A stretch of 45,185 nt of DNA. Source: Glomus cerebriforme. Its lineage: Eukaryota; Glomeromycota; Glomeromycetes; Glomerales; Glomeraceae. The stretch is taken from positions 266,991 to 312,175 of the forward strand of contig QKYT01000018.1 in NCBI GenBank assembly GCA_003550305.1, in the 5' to 3' direction. Shown one piece after another: positions 1 to 11,092 of the stretch. Below the pieces are notes generated by a model, which saw only the letters and a list, made by a program, of their open reading frames with translations, searched no databases and was not told the DNA's origin. A program made the position numbers and the translations under genes. Within the stretch, counting starts at the first letter, position 1; every line of letters begins with the position of its first letter.

Positions 1-394
1 TTATATGAGGAAAAAATTAATCAAGAAGATAGAGTGAAAATTTTTTTCCAATCGGCAAACTCATTATATATAAAAAATCCAACGATAAATTATTGTGATT
101 TGCAGGTATGAATTGAAAATGATTAAAAAAAAAAATCTCAATCGATATAAAATAAATGATCATCAATTATTAGCTATATCGGTATGATTTGAATCATACC
201 TATACACAATTGATCGTACCTGTATATAATTAATACCTTACCTTTCATATAATATCGTACCATAACTAAATACTATATACTCATCGGATTGGGGCATCGA
301 CTCAATCCAATCCAATTGAATTTGTGAACGCACCCAATGTTTTCCTTTTTTTAAATTTATTATATTATTGTTTATAGCGTTTCTATTATTTCTT
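1..394. other. AT-rich stretch, no gene seen
   Basis: No reading frame with protein-like composition is visible on either strand. It holds poly-A runs and short repeats of a TATCGTACC-like motif around 180-260. It may be the decayed downstream part of the LINE remnant that follows. Confidence 0.5.
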
Positions 395-900
395 GAATTT
401 TTATTTTATTATTTTTGCACGTCCATATATTGTATGTTTCCATGTTTCGTCATCCTCTCTGCATCTAATACATTTTGTTTGAATATATTTGTTGATCTCT
501 TCTACTTAGTATTTTATATGTTGGTAATATTTCTAGGTACTTTTTTATTCTATATGTTCTTGTTATCATGTCTTCTTTCGATGTAGTTAGCATGTCGTTT
601 TCTTGTTTGTTCATTACACACATAATTTGTCATTTTATTCCAGTTTATTATATTGTCTGTTATTTTATATATTAAATTACTATTGTTTTGAGTTATTATT
701 CCTTCTGCTTTATATTTCATTTTGTTGATTTTTTTTATCGTTTGTCTTATATTTGTATCTATCTTTTAATATAATTTATATTTAATATATTTTATTATTG
801 TTTCGTCTATTTTCTATATCTTTATATCTTCTCTTTTTCCAGCTTCTGTTTCTTCATGATTCTTTTCTTTTCGATTTGTTATTTGATACTATCTCCCAAT
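395..900 (-). pseudogene. LINE-type reverse transcriptase C-terminal remnant
   Basis: Read on the minus strand, this contains a recognisable tail of a non-LTR retrotransposon polyprotein. After a basic stretch comes a cysteine/histidine knuckle, CIRCREDDETWKH, at about 430-480. A one-base shift later the frame gives IWTC, so the pattern is C-x2-C-x7-H-x3-C. This C-terminal knuckle is common in fungal LINE ORF2 proteins. The knuckle is reached only after a one-base shift in an A run, and several stops precede it, so the copy is dead. The plus-strand 72-residue ORF here (368-586) is a T-rich shadow. The domain class is moderately sure; the element family is not determined. Confidence 0.5.
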
Positions 901-1199
901 TGATTTCTTTTTTTTTAATAACTTCATAATATGTTATGTTATTGATCCAAGGGCATCTTGTTGTTCCTAAAACAAAAGAAGCATTTCGAATTGTTCCTAA
1001 TTATAAAAAAACAGGTTCATATTTCAGAAAGTTCAAGGAAGACTACCTCTAAAAATAAAAGGAGAGGAAATGTTAGAAATTAAATTAAAAATCTACATTC
1101 TATATATTCCAAACTAATTATTATTATAGTATAAAGTCTGAAGATTTTGTCCCTAAAAAAAAAAATAAGAAAATATTTTAATTAAAAATATTTACACCT

Positions 1200-1950
1200 A
1201 TAAGGGATCGATGTCACATGAGAGAGTATAACCAGAAATGACACGTGATACTGGTCCTTCAAGCGCTTTAATCTGTAAGAACATTTTGTATTTACAAAAC
1301 AAAAGTCATCAATAGGTGATGTGTTACTTGCATTGTGTTGTCTAAAAATTGCTTCATAAAATTCACCTGAAACATATGATGCAATTTCTATGCCAAGACT
1401 ACCTATGCTTTCACTGTTACTTCTCTATCTGGAACATAAGAGCGTAACTTCAAGGAATAGATTGATTCAGGACTATGCTCTTGGAATATGCTTTTAATAC
1501 CTCATCAAGGTGAAATTCCAGCTCTTTGGAATTATCACAAAGCAAATAATACTTTTCTTACCTTGCATATTGTTCCACCATTGGCCATGCAGATACCAAT
1601 GCTTCTTTCACATATAGGACAAATTGATGTTCATCTTTCTTATCTATGCTGAATTTTAGTTCTAAGCGTGGGACATGTACTGAAGATCATGTGTCAATAT
1701 TCAACAAGAGTAATATATCTGAAATTTTCATGAATTTTATGATTTGACTTTAATATAGAGGTAAGATTGCTAAGATTTTATTAGTTTCGCTAACTTTTGC
1801 ACAAAGTAGATAAAAGAATCATTAACCAGGCCCTCACCTTTTACTGTATATGTTTTGTAGTGGCACATTTCAAGTTCTGTATTGATGATTTCATTGCAAT
1901 GAGAAACAATAACATCCAAGTTTTTCACAATCTGACACTCGCTACATCAC
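1200..1950 (-). pseudogene. Decayed coding region, family unknown
   Basis: The minus strand reads protein-like in pieces. One piece of about 40 residues (about 1560-1685) includes FVLYVKEALVSAWPMVEQYA. It continues past a stop to KYYLLCDNSKELEFHLDEV. A further piece at about 1745-1945 includes NLDVIVSHCNEIINTELEMC. Stops and frame changes separate the pieces. I do not recognise the family; transposon origin is likely from context but not shown. It ends close to the stop of the next minus-strand gene but does not join it in frame. Confidence 0.35.
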
Positions 1951-2016
1951 ATGAAAAAATATAAGCCATGTAAAAACGCATCTTTGATTTATTGTTCGTA
2001 AAAAAAAAATTACATA

Positions 2017-2843
2017 TTACATATTGCGATTAATATTGCGTAGTATTGTCAAATTTGTAAAGAATATGTTAAGAAATTCTGAATAGGAATTATGATCAGA
2101 GAAATAAGCTAAACATCTAAACCACCTCCCCTTTAAATGTCGTAACATTAAAAAATGATAATGTGGTAAGGTCATTACATAGATGTATGATTCCTTAGGT
2201 ACTATGTTATAAGAATTAATTTTTGGTCCAACTAGTTTCATTTCATCACTATCTTTATCAAATTTAAATTCCCTAACTTCCCCCTTAATATTAAGACCAA
2301 TTACATCGTTAAGAATATCATCTCTTTGCAAGTTTTGCAACATCTGATTTGTATAGTTTACTAGTATCGGAAATTTGATTGGATCTAGAAATTTTACTAC
2401 AACATTCACCTTCATTACAAGTGGCGGTTTTGGTTCTTGTATTGGAAGTAATTTCATTGCTTCTTTCCCCGGCTCTTCGTTCGGCCTTCCCGGCACTCTT
2501 GTGAGAGTTAATTCCAGTTCCTTGTTCTCGTTTTCTGACAACGTTATATCGTTTGGTTCCTTAAAAAAAAATTTATAAGTTTGACTTTGTTATACATGAA
2601 AATGAAGTACTAGAATGAATACAAATTAATAGACTTACTAGCTGATCTTTTGTGAGAAGATCCATTTTCGGGTTTCTGGTCCATAGAAATTAATTCGTCG
2701 TGTTCTTTGAAGGGTTTTCCAGCTTTAACCCACTTATCGTATTCAGTCCAATTCACGTAAGAGTTTAAACGTTTACTTGCTGTTTCTAGTTCTTCTTCCG
2801 TAAATTGAGGAAACAGATACCGTGGAAACTGAGACTCAGACAT
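2017..2843 (-). CDS. Hypothetical protein, two exons, splice phase unresolved
   Basis: Two minus-strand coding blocks are separated by a convincing 79-bp intron (2638-2560) with donor GTAAGT and acceptor TTTTAAG. The first block begins with ATG at 2843 and reads MSESQFPRYLFPQFTEEELE. The second block (2559-2017) is a 180-residue acidic-to-hydrophobic sequence ending in YSEFLNIFF and an asparagine-rich tail. No signal peptide, membrane helix or known motif is seen. The first block ends in phase 1 while the second starts in phase 0, so they do not join in one frame. A shorter start at ATG 2665 (MDLLTKDQL) does join in phase and gives 189 residues. Possible explanations are a frameshift in the upstream block, an upstream ORF, or a sequencing error. 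A TTG within the second block is not a credible start. Function unknown. Confidence 0.55.
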
Positions 2844-4499
2844 ATTTACGAGTTTCTTGAGTTTCTTAATAGTTTAAGAAAAGGTTGTGAATTGTGATGT
2901 GACGTCAATGTGATTTTTTTATACTGATTTAATGTAATACAAACTCAATAGACTTATAATTACCTATATAGTAACTGGAAATGCACAGCCACAACGGTCT
3001 AAGTTTCGTCTCCAATATTTTTACTTTACTTGCCAGCACTTATGGGAAGTGTGAATGCTATTTCTTTATTTGCCCTATTTTCATAATTGCGAAACTTCGT
3101 TGAAAAAAATTTTTATATAGCCGCTATTCTTTTATCGTACTGCGCATCAACCGGCCTAAGTTGCAGTTTTATTTTATCTTTGATTTTTTTGATTTTTAAT
3201 TTTTGGAATCTCGATGAATGCCATAATTATAATTAATAATGCTATGTATTTAAAAATTCAAATTATTAATAATTATTATTTTCATTATATTTACAGAGAA
3301 CTTAAAATATTGTAATAATCCACCTCTGTCACTTTGCAAAACATCTTGCAATATGAGAACTCAACTTAAAAATAATTGATGACATCTACTTTAAAATCTA
3401 ATTGCAAGAAAGTTTTTAATGCATTATTAGGTATGGCCGGCATTATGACATTCGGCCAGCATTATACGTGATTTTGTTTCTTTGTTTAAGTTATAAGAAG
3501 ATAGCCACAAACACTGAAACCATTTCATAGCCCATTAATTTCAGTATGTCTCAAGATCTGACGGTAGAGATGTTGATATACTTTTGCATATTTCCCTTTT
3601 ATATATGATAATCAAATTTCAATTACTATTATCAATATAAAAATATGCCTTAGTTCGCAATCTACAAATGAATCGGAATGGAATTCTCAAAAAAAAAAAA
3701 AAAAAATGAAATATTTATTTTCTATGTCTTTAAGATTCTTAACTCTGAGTTTTTATTCATGGTAGATAGAAAGAATCATGCAATTGCCATTTGCAGTGAT
3801 AATATAGTATTTTTTAGGTAACATTAAATGACAAAAATATCATAAGCTAACTGATGTACTTTTTTCTTCTTAGAAACACTAATTACCCTACAACTGAGAA
3901 GTTCATTTTAGGTAAATATCACAGAGACTTCACCAGAAGATAAGGTAAATAATAGGTTTACTTTAAATAGTTCATAAAGTATTGCCAAATTCCAATCTTC
4001 AGTATCATTTATGGAGTTATAAATACTTTTTCTTTTTTTTTCTGCCATAATATCTTGGGGAAAGACTCGATGGGAATGAAATAATTTTTATAATGGTTAA
4101 TATTCATTTTTGGTTAGGATCACATATTCTCATGCACACAAAAACTAAAAAGGTGTAATGTAGTATAACTAGGCGCTGTGATCTCAAATGACAAAAATAT
4201 CATTGACTAACACTTGTATTATTTTTTTCACATAGTATGATAAAAATGCAGGCAATATTAATTTACAGTAGATTGTCATTGTTGAATACCACTCTAGTGT
4301 TACAAAGAGGATATGACGTAGTTGTTGTTTAAATAATATATTATGCGTTCGTTCACAACTTGTTTATGGTTAATATTTCTTCTGATAATGTCATTCAGAC
4401 GATATCTATGCTATCTCTTTACAACTTCTGTTACCAATGGCATTTCTGTTAAATAAATTTGAACTGCCTACTAGGTTAGTCTAGTAGCCTCCTGTTGTC
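2844..4499. other. Long non-coding stretch upstream of the 2017-2843 gene
   Basis: I see no gene here. The first 100 bases would be the promoter of the minus-strand gene. The rest is AT-rich with a 17-base A run near 3690 and scattered short duplications, for example the motif AATGACAAAAATATCAT at about 3829 and 4169. Confidence 0.5.
3427..3475. repeat. GGCCGG-type short repeat fragment
   Basis: This segment contains GGCCGGCATTATGACATT followed by a second CGGCCAGCATTAT and ACGTGATT. The same core occurs at about 24462-24485 and, inverted, at 29798-29830, where it sits at element ends. It is probably a fragment of a small non-autonomous DNA transposon. Confidence 0.45.
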
Positions 4500-5195
4500 T
4501 TCTAGTCTATTTGTTGTCTCCTGTTATGCTCATTCCCGTTGTCTACAAAGTGTCTTCCTTTCCAAATTTTTCTCGACATTGGTGAAATAGCTCATTCATT
4601 TTGCTCTCTATCAAACTTGAAAACAAATAGATAAAGTCTGTTTGTGCTGGCATATTGATTTTATTCTGTACTGACCCACGTTGTCAATCAAATAGTTACC
4701 AATCTGCTTGTGTAATTGTTGTGTAGGATTAAAGTGATCCACTGGCAGGTTAGTTAAGAACAGAGATGGGAAAATATCATTTATAGCACCATGAAGATTT
4801 TGCACTTTTTTAGCCACGTGCGCATTATAAGAGTATCTCAAAAATTATTCTGTAAATGTAGTTCGAAAAAATTTGAAACCATGACAGCTTTAATAGCTGT
4901 TGTACATAGTCCACAGTAAGGTCATGTTGCTTTTCACAGAAATACATTCAACTAAATAATGTTCGTGATGATAGTTAATATATCCCTTCCAAAAGAGATC
5001 ATCCTTGTTACCAATAGCCAATAATATGTTGCATTGGAGGGTTTTGGTACTTGAAATAAATATTTTATCAAAATCTGAATACCACCAAGGGTTATCCAAG
5101 AAATCAAAGTTAGAACGTATCATCAAAGATATTTTGTAAATTATAAATTTTGCAAATATAATTTTGCGAGTTATAAGTTTTATAAGTTTGCACAA
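4500..5195 (-). pseudogene. Decayed gene, family unknown
   Basis: Three minus-strand blocks look like parts of one protein. The 5' block (5195-4890, about 100 residues) contains NPWWYSDFDKIFISSTKTLQ and GNKDDLFWKGYINYHHEHYL. The middle block (4841-4611) contains LHGAINDIFPSLFLTNLPVD. A further block at about 4610-4500 contains YFTNVEKNLERKTL with stop codons. The blocks follow in order with interrupting stops, so the gene looks dead. I do not recognise the family. It lies just outside the fold-back repeat that begins near 5250. Confidence 0.4.
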
Positions 5196-5789
5196 CTTTT
5201 CTGGAATACATTATGACTAATAACTAGTATACAAATCGGACATTACTCCCACATCAACAATTATCTGAAATCTTATAAAAACTATAAATTTTATGTGTTT
5301 AAATACCCAATATAGTTTTTACGTGAATATGAATTTACATATAATTTATATAATTTATAAAAATTTTATATATAAGATTTATGCAAAATTTTTGGGTATT
5401 TAAAATTGGGAATTGCCAAACGTCACCTAGGTGATTGTTACCTAGGTATTTAACACCTGGGTTTTTTTTCAAATATGTCTGTCACATGATATATAGGCTG
5501 ATTTTTTTTAACTTGGCTAATTTTTGATCAGCTAAACAAATTTTATCACAAAAAATTTTAAAAAAAAATTTTTTTTGCAAACATATTTATTCAAAATAAT
5601 CTTATCTAATAAAATTTTTTAAAATTTAAAAGTCACACATTTACGATTTTATTTATTTTTAATGAAGTGATACAAATAAAAGAAACAATAACAATAAATA
5701 AAAAAGATAAGTAAATTATAATGATCAAGAAGAAAGATGCTAATAAAAAAATAAAATAATAATGGAATAATAGAAAGTAATAGTAGATG

Positions 5790-6100
5790 AAAGGGAGTAA
5801 AAAAGAGTAATAGGAAGTGATGAAGATGAAAAGAAGTGATGAGAGATGAAAAGGAGCAATAGGAAATGAAAAGAATTGATAGGATGATGAAGAGAAGTGA
5901 TGGGAGATGAAAAGGAGTAATGGGAGATGAAGAGGAGTGATGGAAGGCAAAGAGGAATGATGGGAGACAAAGAGGAATAATGGGAGACGAAGAGGAGTGA
6001 TGGGAGGCAAAGAGGAGTGATGGGAGATAAAGAGGAATGATAGGAGACGAAGAGGAGTAATGGGAGATGAAAAGAAGTGGTGGAAAGTAAATAGAGAGAA
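5790..6100. repeat. 20-bp purine-rich minisatellite
   Basis: About a dozen diverged copies of a 20-bp unit close to TGATGGGAGAYRAAGAGGAR, best preserved at about 5880-6085. The plus strand is almost purines plus T. Long minus-strand ORFs across it (up to 284 codons) are serine/leucine/isoleucine-rich repeat artefacts, not genes. Such a tract could form triplex DNA, but that is inference. Confidence 0.7.
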
Positions 6101-6279
6101 AAAGAGATAATAGAAAATAAAAAGATGTAATAGAAAATGATAAAAGATGAAAAGGATAGAATAATGAGAAGTAATAAAGGTGAAAAATGATGAGAGACAA
6201 AAAATAAAAAATGATCATGACAAGTTGGGTAGCAAAAGATAATGATAGGAAGCCAAGTAAAAATAAAACCATAAAGTAA

Positions 6280-6600
6280 AAAAAAATGAAGTTAGTAAGA
6301 AACGAAATATAAGATAGAAACAATAAAAAAAAATAAATAAAAAATAAAAAACATACCTTTATTAATTGTAGAACTGAAAGAACTAAAAGATCTAAAAAAA
6401 AATGAAATAAAATTAGTGAAAAATGAAATATGAAATATGAAACAGAAACAATAAAAAAAAATAAAAAAAAAGAATAAGAAATGAAACATAAAGTGAAAAA
6501 CAACTAAACCTTAATTGCAGAACTGGAAGGACTAAAGGACCTAAAAATAATGAAATAGAGTTAGTAAGAAATAAAGTGTAAAAATATAAGTTAGAAATAA
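6280..6600. repeat. 149-bp tandem duplication
   Basis: The block beginning TTAATTGTAGAACTG at 6362 recurs as TTAATTGCAGAACTG at 6511, a period of about 149 bp. The AATGAARTAGAGTTAGTAAG-like stretch recurs three times (about 6285, 6400, 6546). It continues the satellite-like interior of the fold-back repeat. Confidence 0.55.
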
Positions 6601-6673
6601 AAATAAAAGAAAAGAAGAACTGAGAAAATGAACCTATACTGAAAACAAGATTTTATAATATACAAATAAACAT

Positions 6674-7050
6674 TAGAGTTCCAATCCGAGGATCGACGGA
6701 TGGACACATTTTAACGATTATACATGGATTTAATCAATTAAAGTCAAGATTTTTTTTGAGATATCTTCGGATTCTACTCCAATGCGCAATATAGTGGAAT
6801 TAAAATCCGTTTCAATTATAAAATGGAGAAGAAATTCAACTCGGATCGAAAATCCATCCGATCGGATGACAAATTCAATCCGAATTGAATTTCTCTTTTT
6901 TTTTATTATTAAAGCACTCTTAAATTTACTATATTGTGTATTGAGATATGGTCTTAGAGTATCCGAAAAAAAATCCTTACCTTTATTGATTAAATCCACA
7001 TGTAAATTGCCAAAATATCCCCATCCGTTGATCCTCGGATTGGAACTCTA
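6674..7050. mobile_element. 377-bp MITE with 8-bp target duplication
   Basis: The ends are near-perfect inverted repeats: TAGAGTTCCAATCCGAGGAT at the left matches the complement of the right end, and both continue into CGATGG-like bases for about 30 bp. The flanks are a direct 8-bp duplication, ATAAACAT, at 6666-6673 and 7051-7058. It encodes no protein; the 89-codon ORFs on both strands reflect its internal symmetry. An 8-bp duplication is typical of the hAT superfamily, so a hAT-derived MITE is the likely class. It inserted into the right half of the fold-back repeat. Confidence 0.85.
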
Positions 7051-7239
7051 ATAAACATGATGCGATCATGTGGCCAATCAAAAATATTAAATCCGTCACG
7101 TGATAAAAGACCCAGATGACAATTGCCCAGGTGATAATCACCCAAGCGATATTTAGCAATTTCCTTTAAATTTATTTAAAAATTTTATATAAAATATACA
7201 TAAACTTATAAAACTATGTAGATTTTATAAATAAAACAT

Positions 7240-7516
7240 TTGCTGATGCAATCTTCCACGTCTCATGATAAAATAGGTAATTGAACTTATAAATATAGAG
7301 GAGTAATAAAAGATGTGGCTACTTAGTTTTGCCTTAACAAACAAATCTTCGGCACAGTTGGCTAAATGATTTAATAAAATTTATAATGATCCAAATTGCC
7401 TTTTTATTTGGCCTAAAGTTATAATTGTAGATATGGGAATGGAATATAAGGGCGAATGTAAATATTTATTACTAAGACATGATGTTTATATTGAGTATGC
7501 AATAACTAGGAAAGCT
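7240..7516 (+). pseudogene. Polinton/Maverick-type integrase, 5' half
   Basis: Plus-strand frames show part of an rve-type integrase catalytic core. YKYRGVIKDVAT corresponds to the first catalytic-aspartate strand. After a frame change, LTNKSSAQLAK continues past a stop to FNKIYNDPNCLFIWPKVIIV, then DMGMEYKGECKYLLLRHDVY, the second conserved D region. The frame then enters the 15-kb element at 7517. Removing that element and one AGCT copy makes the frame continue directly into the segment at 22752. Integrases of this kind join transposon ends to target DNA. The gene carries a frameshift and stops and is dead even without the insertion. Confidence 0.65.
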
Positions 7517-7557
7517 AGCGGACATATTAATATATTAATATATTAATATGTCTGCTT
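7516..7557. repeat. Left tip palindrome
   Basis: A nearly perfect 42-bp palindrome. The arms AGCGGACATATTAATATA and its complement end in GTCTGCTT, with one internal mismatch. A single strand could fold into a hairpin. The right tip (22710-22751) is its perfect counterpart. Confidence 0.8.
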
Positions 7558-8903
7558 GGTCCAGATTAATATGTCCCAGGACGTTATAGTCTGTAGATTA
7601 ATATGTCCTAGAACGTTATAGTTTGTAGATTAATATATCCCAGGACTACAGTACTCAGTGTCCCTTACAGCTTTCAGAGGCAATTCCTGTTTGACGACCT
7701 GATAGCATTGTGGTAGTGTCATGGAGCTGGCAGAGAACTAGCAGGGAACTGATATGAAACTAGAAGAGAGCCGGGACGGAGTTTGTATCTGAACTTTAGT
7801 CGCAAATATCTCAGGATGAGTAATTGGATTCATGCAATCTTAAGCTTTCTGATAGCCCTTGTCTGGAACTATATAGGCAAAAAGAGATCTCATCAATTGG
7901 ATCACTAGATGCGGAGATATTTGCGATTAAAGATCGGATATGAATTTTTTCTGACGAACTTTTGGGTCATGCTTGTGCAGAAGATGATTGGAGACGTCCT
8001 AGTTTATCCTAGTTCCGTCCTTACAGATGGAGTATTCTGGTCCTAGTTGTTCTAGTTCCATCCTAGTTAGCTGGGATGAACTTGGATGGCAAGTGGTATC
8101 AAATAAGTCCTCCTCAACCCTCCTGAGACTGACTGTTATTACTATACTATGTCTACTTCGTCCTGGTTGTTCTAGTAAAAATAGTAATTCTAAAAAAAAT
8201 TTCTTTTTTTTCTTGCTGATAATTAGTCACAATCTGGTAATAAAATATTATGACAAAAAAAAGTAAAAAAAAAGTATAGAATCTCAAAATTAACTAAGAC
8301 AACCAGAATAACTTGGACGAATATCAAATTACCCTTCCAATTGGCCAAAGCTTTTCCATCCTAGTTCACATTCTGGTTAACTAGTACAACTAGGACCAGA
8401 TTATTCCATTCTGTAAGGATGGAACTAGGATGAACTGAGATGCCTGACTATGTCGCTTCTGGCCCAATCGACCTGAAAATGGTATCTAGCTTGCCTCTTG
8501 ATATTGTTCTAGTTTGTTTTGGTTTATTAGAATATCTCTATTCACATGATTTTGTTCATGCTTTGCAATTCTGGCCAGCTTTTTTGATTATAATATTTCA
8601 TATTTCAGTACTTAGATGAATGCTTTTTACATGCACCATATACAGATAATGTTAATTTCCCACATTTTATGCAAGGCTTTCGTGAAGGAGCTTTCCAATG
8701 AAGCTTGCATGCCTCTGGTTGATAACAGCCTTCATTGCAAACTGCTTCACTTCGAAGTATATATGGACATTGATAGAGTCCCATATTTCACATCTATTAC
8801 TATTTTCTGAATTATTTTTTTATTTAAACTTTTTGGACACATTTATAACCTTTTGGATATTTGCTGTCATACTCTATGAGCCACCAGTGTACGTTTGAAT
8901 CTG
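7517..8903 (+). repeat. Left terminal inverted repeat, about 1.39 kb
   Basis: It matches the reverse complement of 21350-22751 along its length, with scattered substitutions and small indels. Shared landmarks are the terminal palindrome, two or three copies of a TTAATATGTCCCAGGAC-like repeat, the CTCAGTGTCCCTTACAG-type block, a 450-bp inner repeat, and the block ending CATACTCTATGAGCCACCAG. Similarity stops just after the latter. Confidence 0.85.
7992..8443. repeat. 450-bp inner inverted-repeat unit in left TIR
   Basis: The unit starts GACGTCCTAGTTTATCCTAG and ends with the near-complement (GGAACTAGGATGAACT). It includes CCTTACAGATGGAGTATTCT near one end and its complement near the other. 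The same unit occupies the same place in the right TIR. It therefore either belongs to the TIR or inserted before the arms became copies of each other. Confidence 0.6.
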
Positions 8904-9061
8904 TTAACTTGGTTAATAATCATGTGACCAAAATTTCTGAAAATGCGGTAGGATATCATTGCAGAACTAGTCTTGAGACTATAGGTGGGAACCTATATAA
9001 GTTTCGCGATGATAGTGTTAGACCAAGAAGATTTCCTCACTTGAAATATCTGCTACTCTAA
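8616..9061 (+). pseudogene. Inward-facing coding remnant crossing the left TIR edge
   Basis: Overlapping plus-strand frames look coding-like. One frame inside the TIR reads CKAFVKELSNEACMPLVDNS, then LHCKLLHFEVYMDIDRVPYF. The arm copy at right carries the same sequence pointing inward on the minus strand. Past the TIR edge a second frame reads YHCRTSLETIGGNLYKFRDD and ends at a stop at 9061. The TIRs may therefore hold the 5' part of two divergent genes. Family not recognised; low confidence. Confidence 0.3.
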
Positions 9062-9849
9062 TCTCTTTCATTATATTCAATATTAATTTTACTTATATCA
9101 ATGAAAATAAATAAAAATGAAAATAAATAAAGTTTCTGCCGATTGGCATGTTTGCTTAAAGTTATCTTACTCTTTTATTGATATCATAATTGTTTAAAAA
9201 TATAAAAATTATTTTTAGAATCCCAACCAGCTTAACAAGTAAGAGTAGAAACATTATTTATTTGTAAAAGAGAGTGTGACCCATCTCATAATATTCATAA
9301 ATCCTCTCTTTATTAATTCCTCATATTTCTTCTTCCTTCTCAAATTCATTCCTTTCTTTCTAAGTTAGCAGCTGATGAATAATGATGTGGACTTGCTTAT
9401 GCGTTGTTACGTCTAATCGTATTCTTGATTCCTTTATCTTTAACTTTTCTTCTTTATATTCGATAATGAAAAATTAATTAAGTTTATTACGATAGAGGTA
9501 ACAATATTTTATGTTTATTGAATACAGTTCGCTCTTTAATTGGTAAACAGTATAGATTTTTAGGTAAAAGATATTTTATTATTCAAATTGAAGTTACAAG
9601 AACTAAGGAGAACTTAATAAAATTCTCAGAATATTTATACAAAAATAAAATATAATAAAAAGATATTAACTATCNTAAATATAACTAATATAATAAATAT
9701 AATAAATATAATAAAAAAATTAAATATATTAAATATCTTAACAATCCTAAATATCTTAACTATTACTAAGATCATTAATATCACTACTATCATTAAGATC
9801 ACCATGATCATAGAAATCATGATCATAGAGTGGCACAGTATGGCACAGT
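9062..9849. other. Non-coding, low-complexity stretch
   Basis: Nothing protein-like was seen. It contains GAAAATAAATAAA repeats (9100-9130), an AATATAATAAAT microsatellite (9640-9720) holding the one ambiguous base of the window (9675), an ATCATGATCATAG palindromic patch, and a duplicated TGGCACAGTA (about 9831-9850). Confidence 0.6.
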
Positions 9850-10418
9850 AAATTGGCGCAGTAATGTTTCATACTAATAGCGTTTGTTACCAATTGAAGA
9901 TTACTATTGGTATAACCTGAAGTTGATGGATTTGCACCTGGAGTTGCTGGACCAGCTCCTAAACCTGGTAATTAATATGGGGTAGAATTCCTTGGTGAAG
10001 AGTGAGATGATTCATTATCATCAACCACAGTTATGGATGATGAACCTAAAAAAATAATAATTAAATATTTTATGATAATTTATTAGACCCAACATCAAAT
10101 TAAAGAAATTACCTTCAGTATCTTCAGCTTCAACTTTATCTTCAATAAGTTCATCATTTTTAGGAATTGTAGCTTCAGAAAGCTTTCATATTTTACACAT
10201 TTATTATTCCATTCGCTAAAAGCTAAATTGCCAGGTGATGAATTTGGACTTGCATGCATTGGACTTGGGAAAGAATCAGCAGCAATGTTCATAGCGGTAC
10301 TAATGGCACTTAATGGAGGTGGTGGATACATGGCAAAACTTTTATTAAAATTTAAAAAAAAGATGTCATCTCCACAAAATGCGTAAAGTCCTATGTTATT
10401 CGCATTTAGGAAATCCAT
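9850..10418 (-). pseudogene. Decayed two-exon gene, family unknown
   Basis: The first minus-strand block starts with ATG at 10418 (MDFLNANNIGLYAFCGDDIF) and has a proline/serine segment with SFPSPMHASPNSSPGNLAF. Near 10180 the frame slips by one base. The shifted frame reads ATIPKNDELIEDKVEAEDTE and meets a plausible intron (10113 to about 10050, donor GTAATT, acceptor TTTTTTTAG). The second block continues SSSITVVDDNESSHSSPRNS, then a stop, then LPGLGAGPATPGANPSTSGY. The composition suggests a disordered protein. The frameshift and stop indicate decay. Function unknown; it is cargo of the 15-kb element. Confidence 0.45.
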
Positions 10419-11092
10419 TCCTATAACACATACAGAGGGCGATTAATATTATACAGACACTTTATTCTACCCAAATTATGCTGATCATTTTATATTAATG
10501 TAATATAAATTAATGTATTATTCTGTACTTACATTCATAATAAATAAACTCCTATACTTAATATTTTTCAGAATTTTTTGCAAGTATGAGAATGCTACTG
10601 CAAAAATTCTGATTTGTACAACTAGAATAATAAATAGTTGAAAATTTAATTAAAATGGTGTAGTTTGGTCATTATTAATCTGATCAATATGTATTTACTA
10701 TCATTTGAATCATCTCAATGAGATGAAACAATAAGCTAAAGATCATGAAAGACCAACCATTGGATCCAAAATATCATAAAAAACATCTAAATTTTTGAAG
10801 CGTAATTGTACATTGGATATTAATTATACAAAGACGATTTTATTATCATTCGAATCCTCTTAATAAGACGAATCTAATGAATATAAAATCACGGAATTTC
10901 AATCAATAGATACTGAAATATCTTTAAATGTCCATGTAATATTGATCGCTCTCTGTATATCAGTAAAGTGCGAATGTGACATCATTACTCGTGCTTTCCT
11001 CTTATTAATGTTAACAAAGTATGATTACTCTTGGAATTAGATAACACAATTCTGAATGAAAGTAACACATCCTCGCTAATAAAGGTCATTGG
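10419..11092. other. No gene seen
   Basis: AT-rich sequence without a coding frame. Weak internal duplication: blocks resembling TATCATTTGAATCATCTCAATGAGA at about 10699 and ATTATCATTCGAATCCTCTT at about 10841 are similar. Confidence 0.5.

Larger units (their letters stand above)
5250..7240. mobile_element. Fold-back repeat of about 2 kb
   Basis: Inverted arms bracket this region. The clearest 54-bp part is 5408-5461, which matches the reverse complement of 7111-7164; both contain ACCTRGGTGAT-like and AACACCTGGG-like blocks. An ACATGAT box follows at about 5484, matching about 7062. The arms extend outward as AT-rich, less certain similarity to about 5250 and 7240. Between them are a purine-rich satellite and a MITE. 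The right arm abuts the broken integrase, so the repeat probably inserted into the Polinton-like relic. No protein is encoded. Limits are approximate. Confidence 0.5.

Noticed and set aside
368..586. Plus-strand 72-codon hydrophobic ORF
   Set aside because: T-rich antisense shadow of the LINE remnant, which shows a cysteine knuckle on the other strand.
2375..2578. Plus-strand 67-codon ORF
   Set aside because: Antisense of the second exon of the 2017-2843 gene.
5649..6503. 284-codon minus-strand membrane-protein-like ORF
   Set aside because: Translation of a purine-rich satellite; composition follows the 20-bp repeat.
6782..7051. 89-codon ORFs on both strands
   Set aside because: They lie within the MITE and reflect its palindromic structure.
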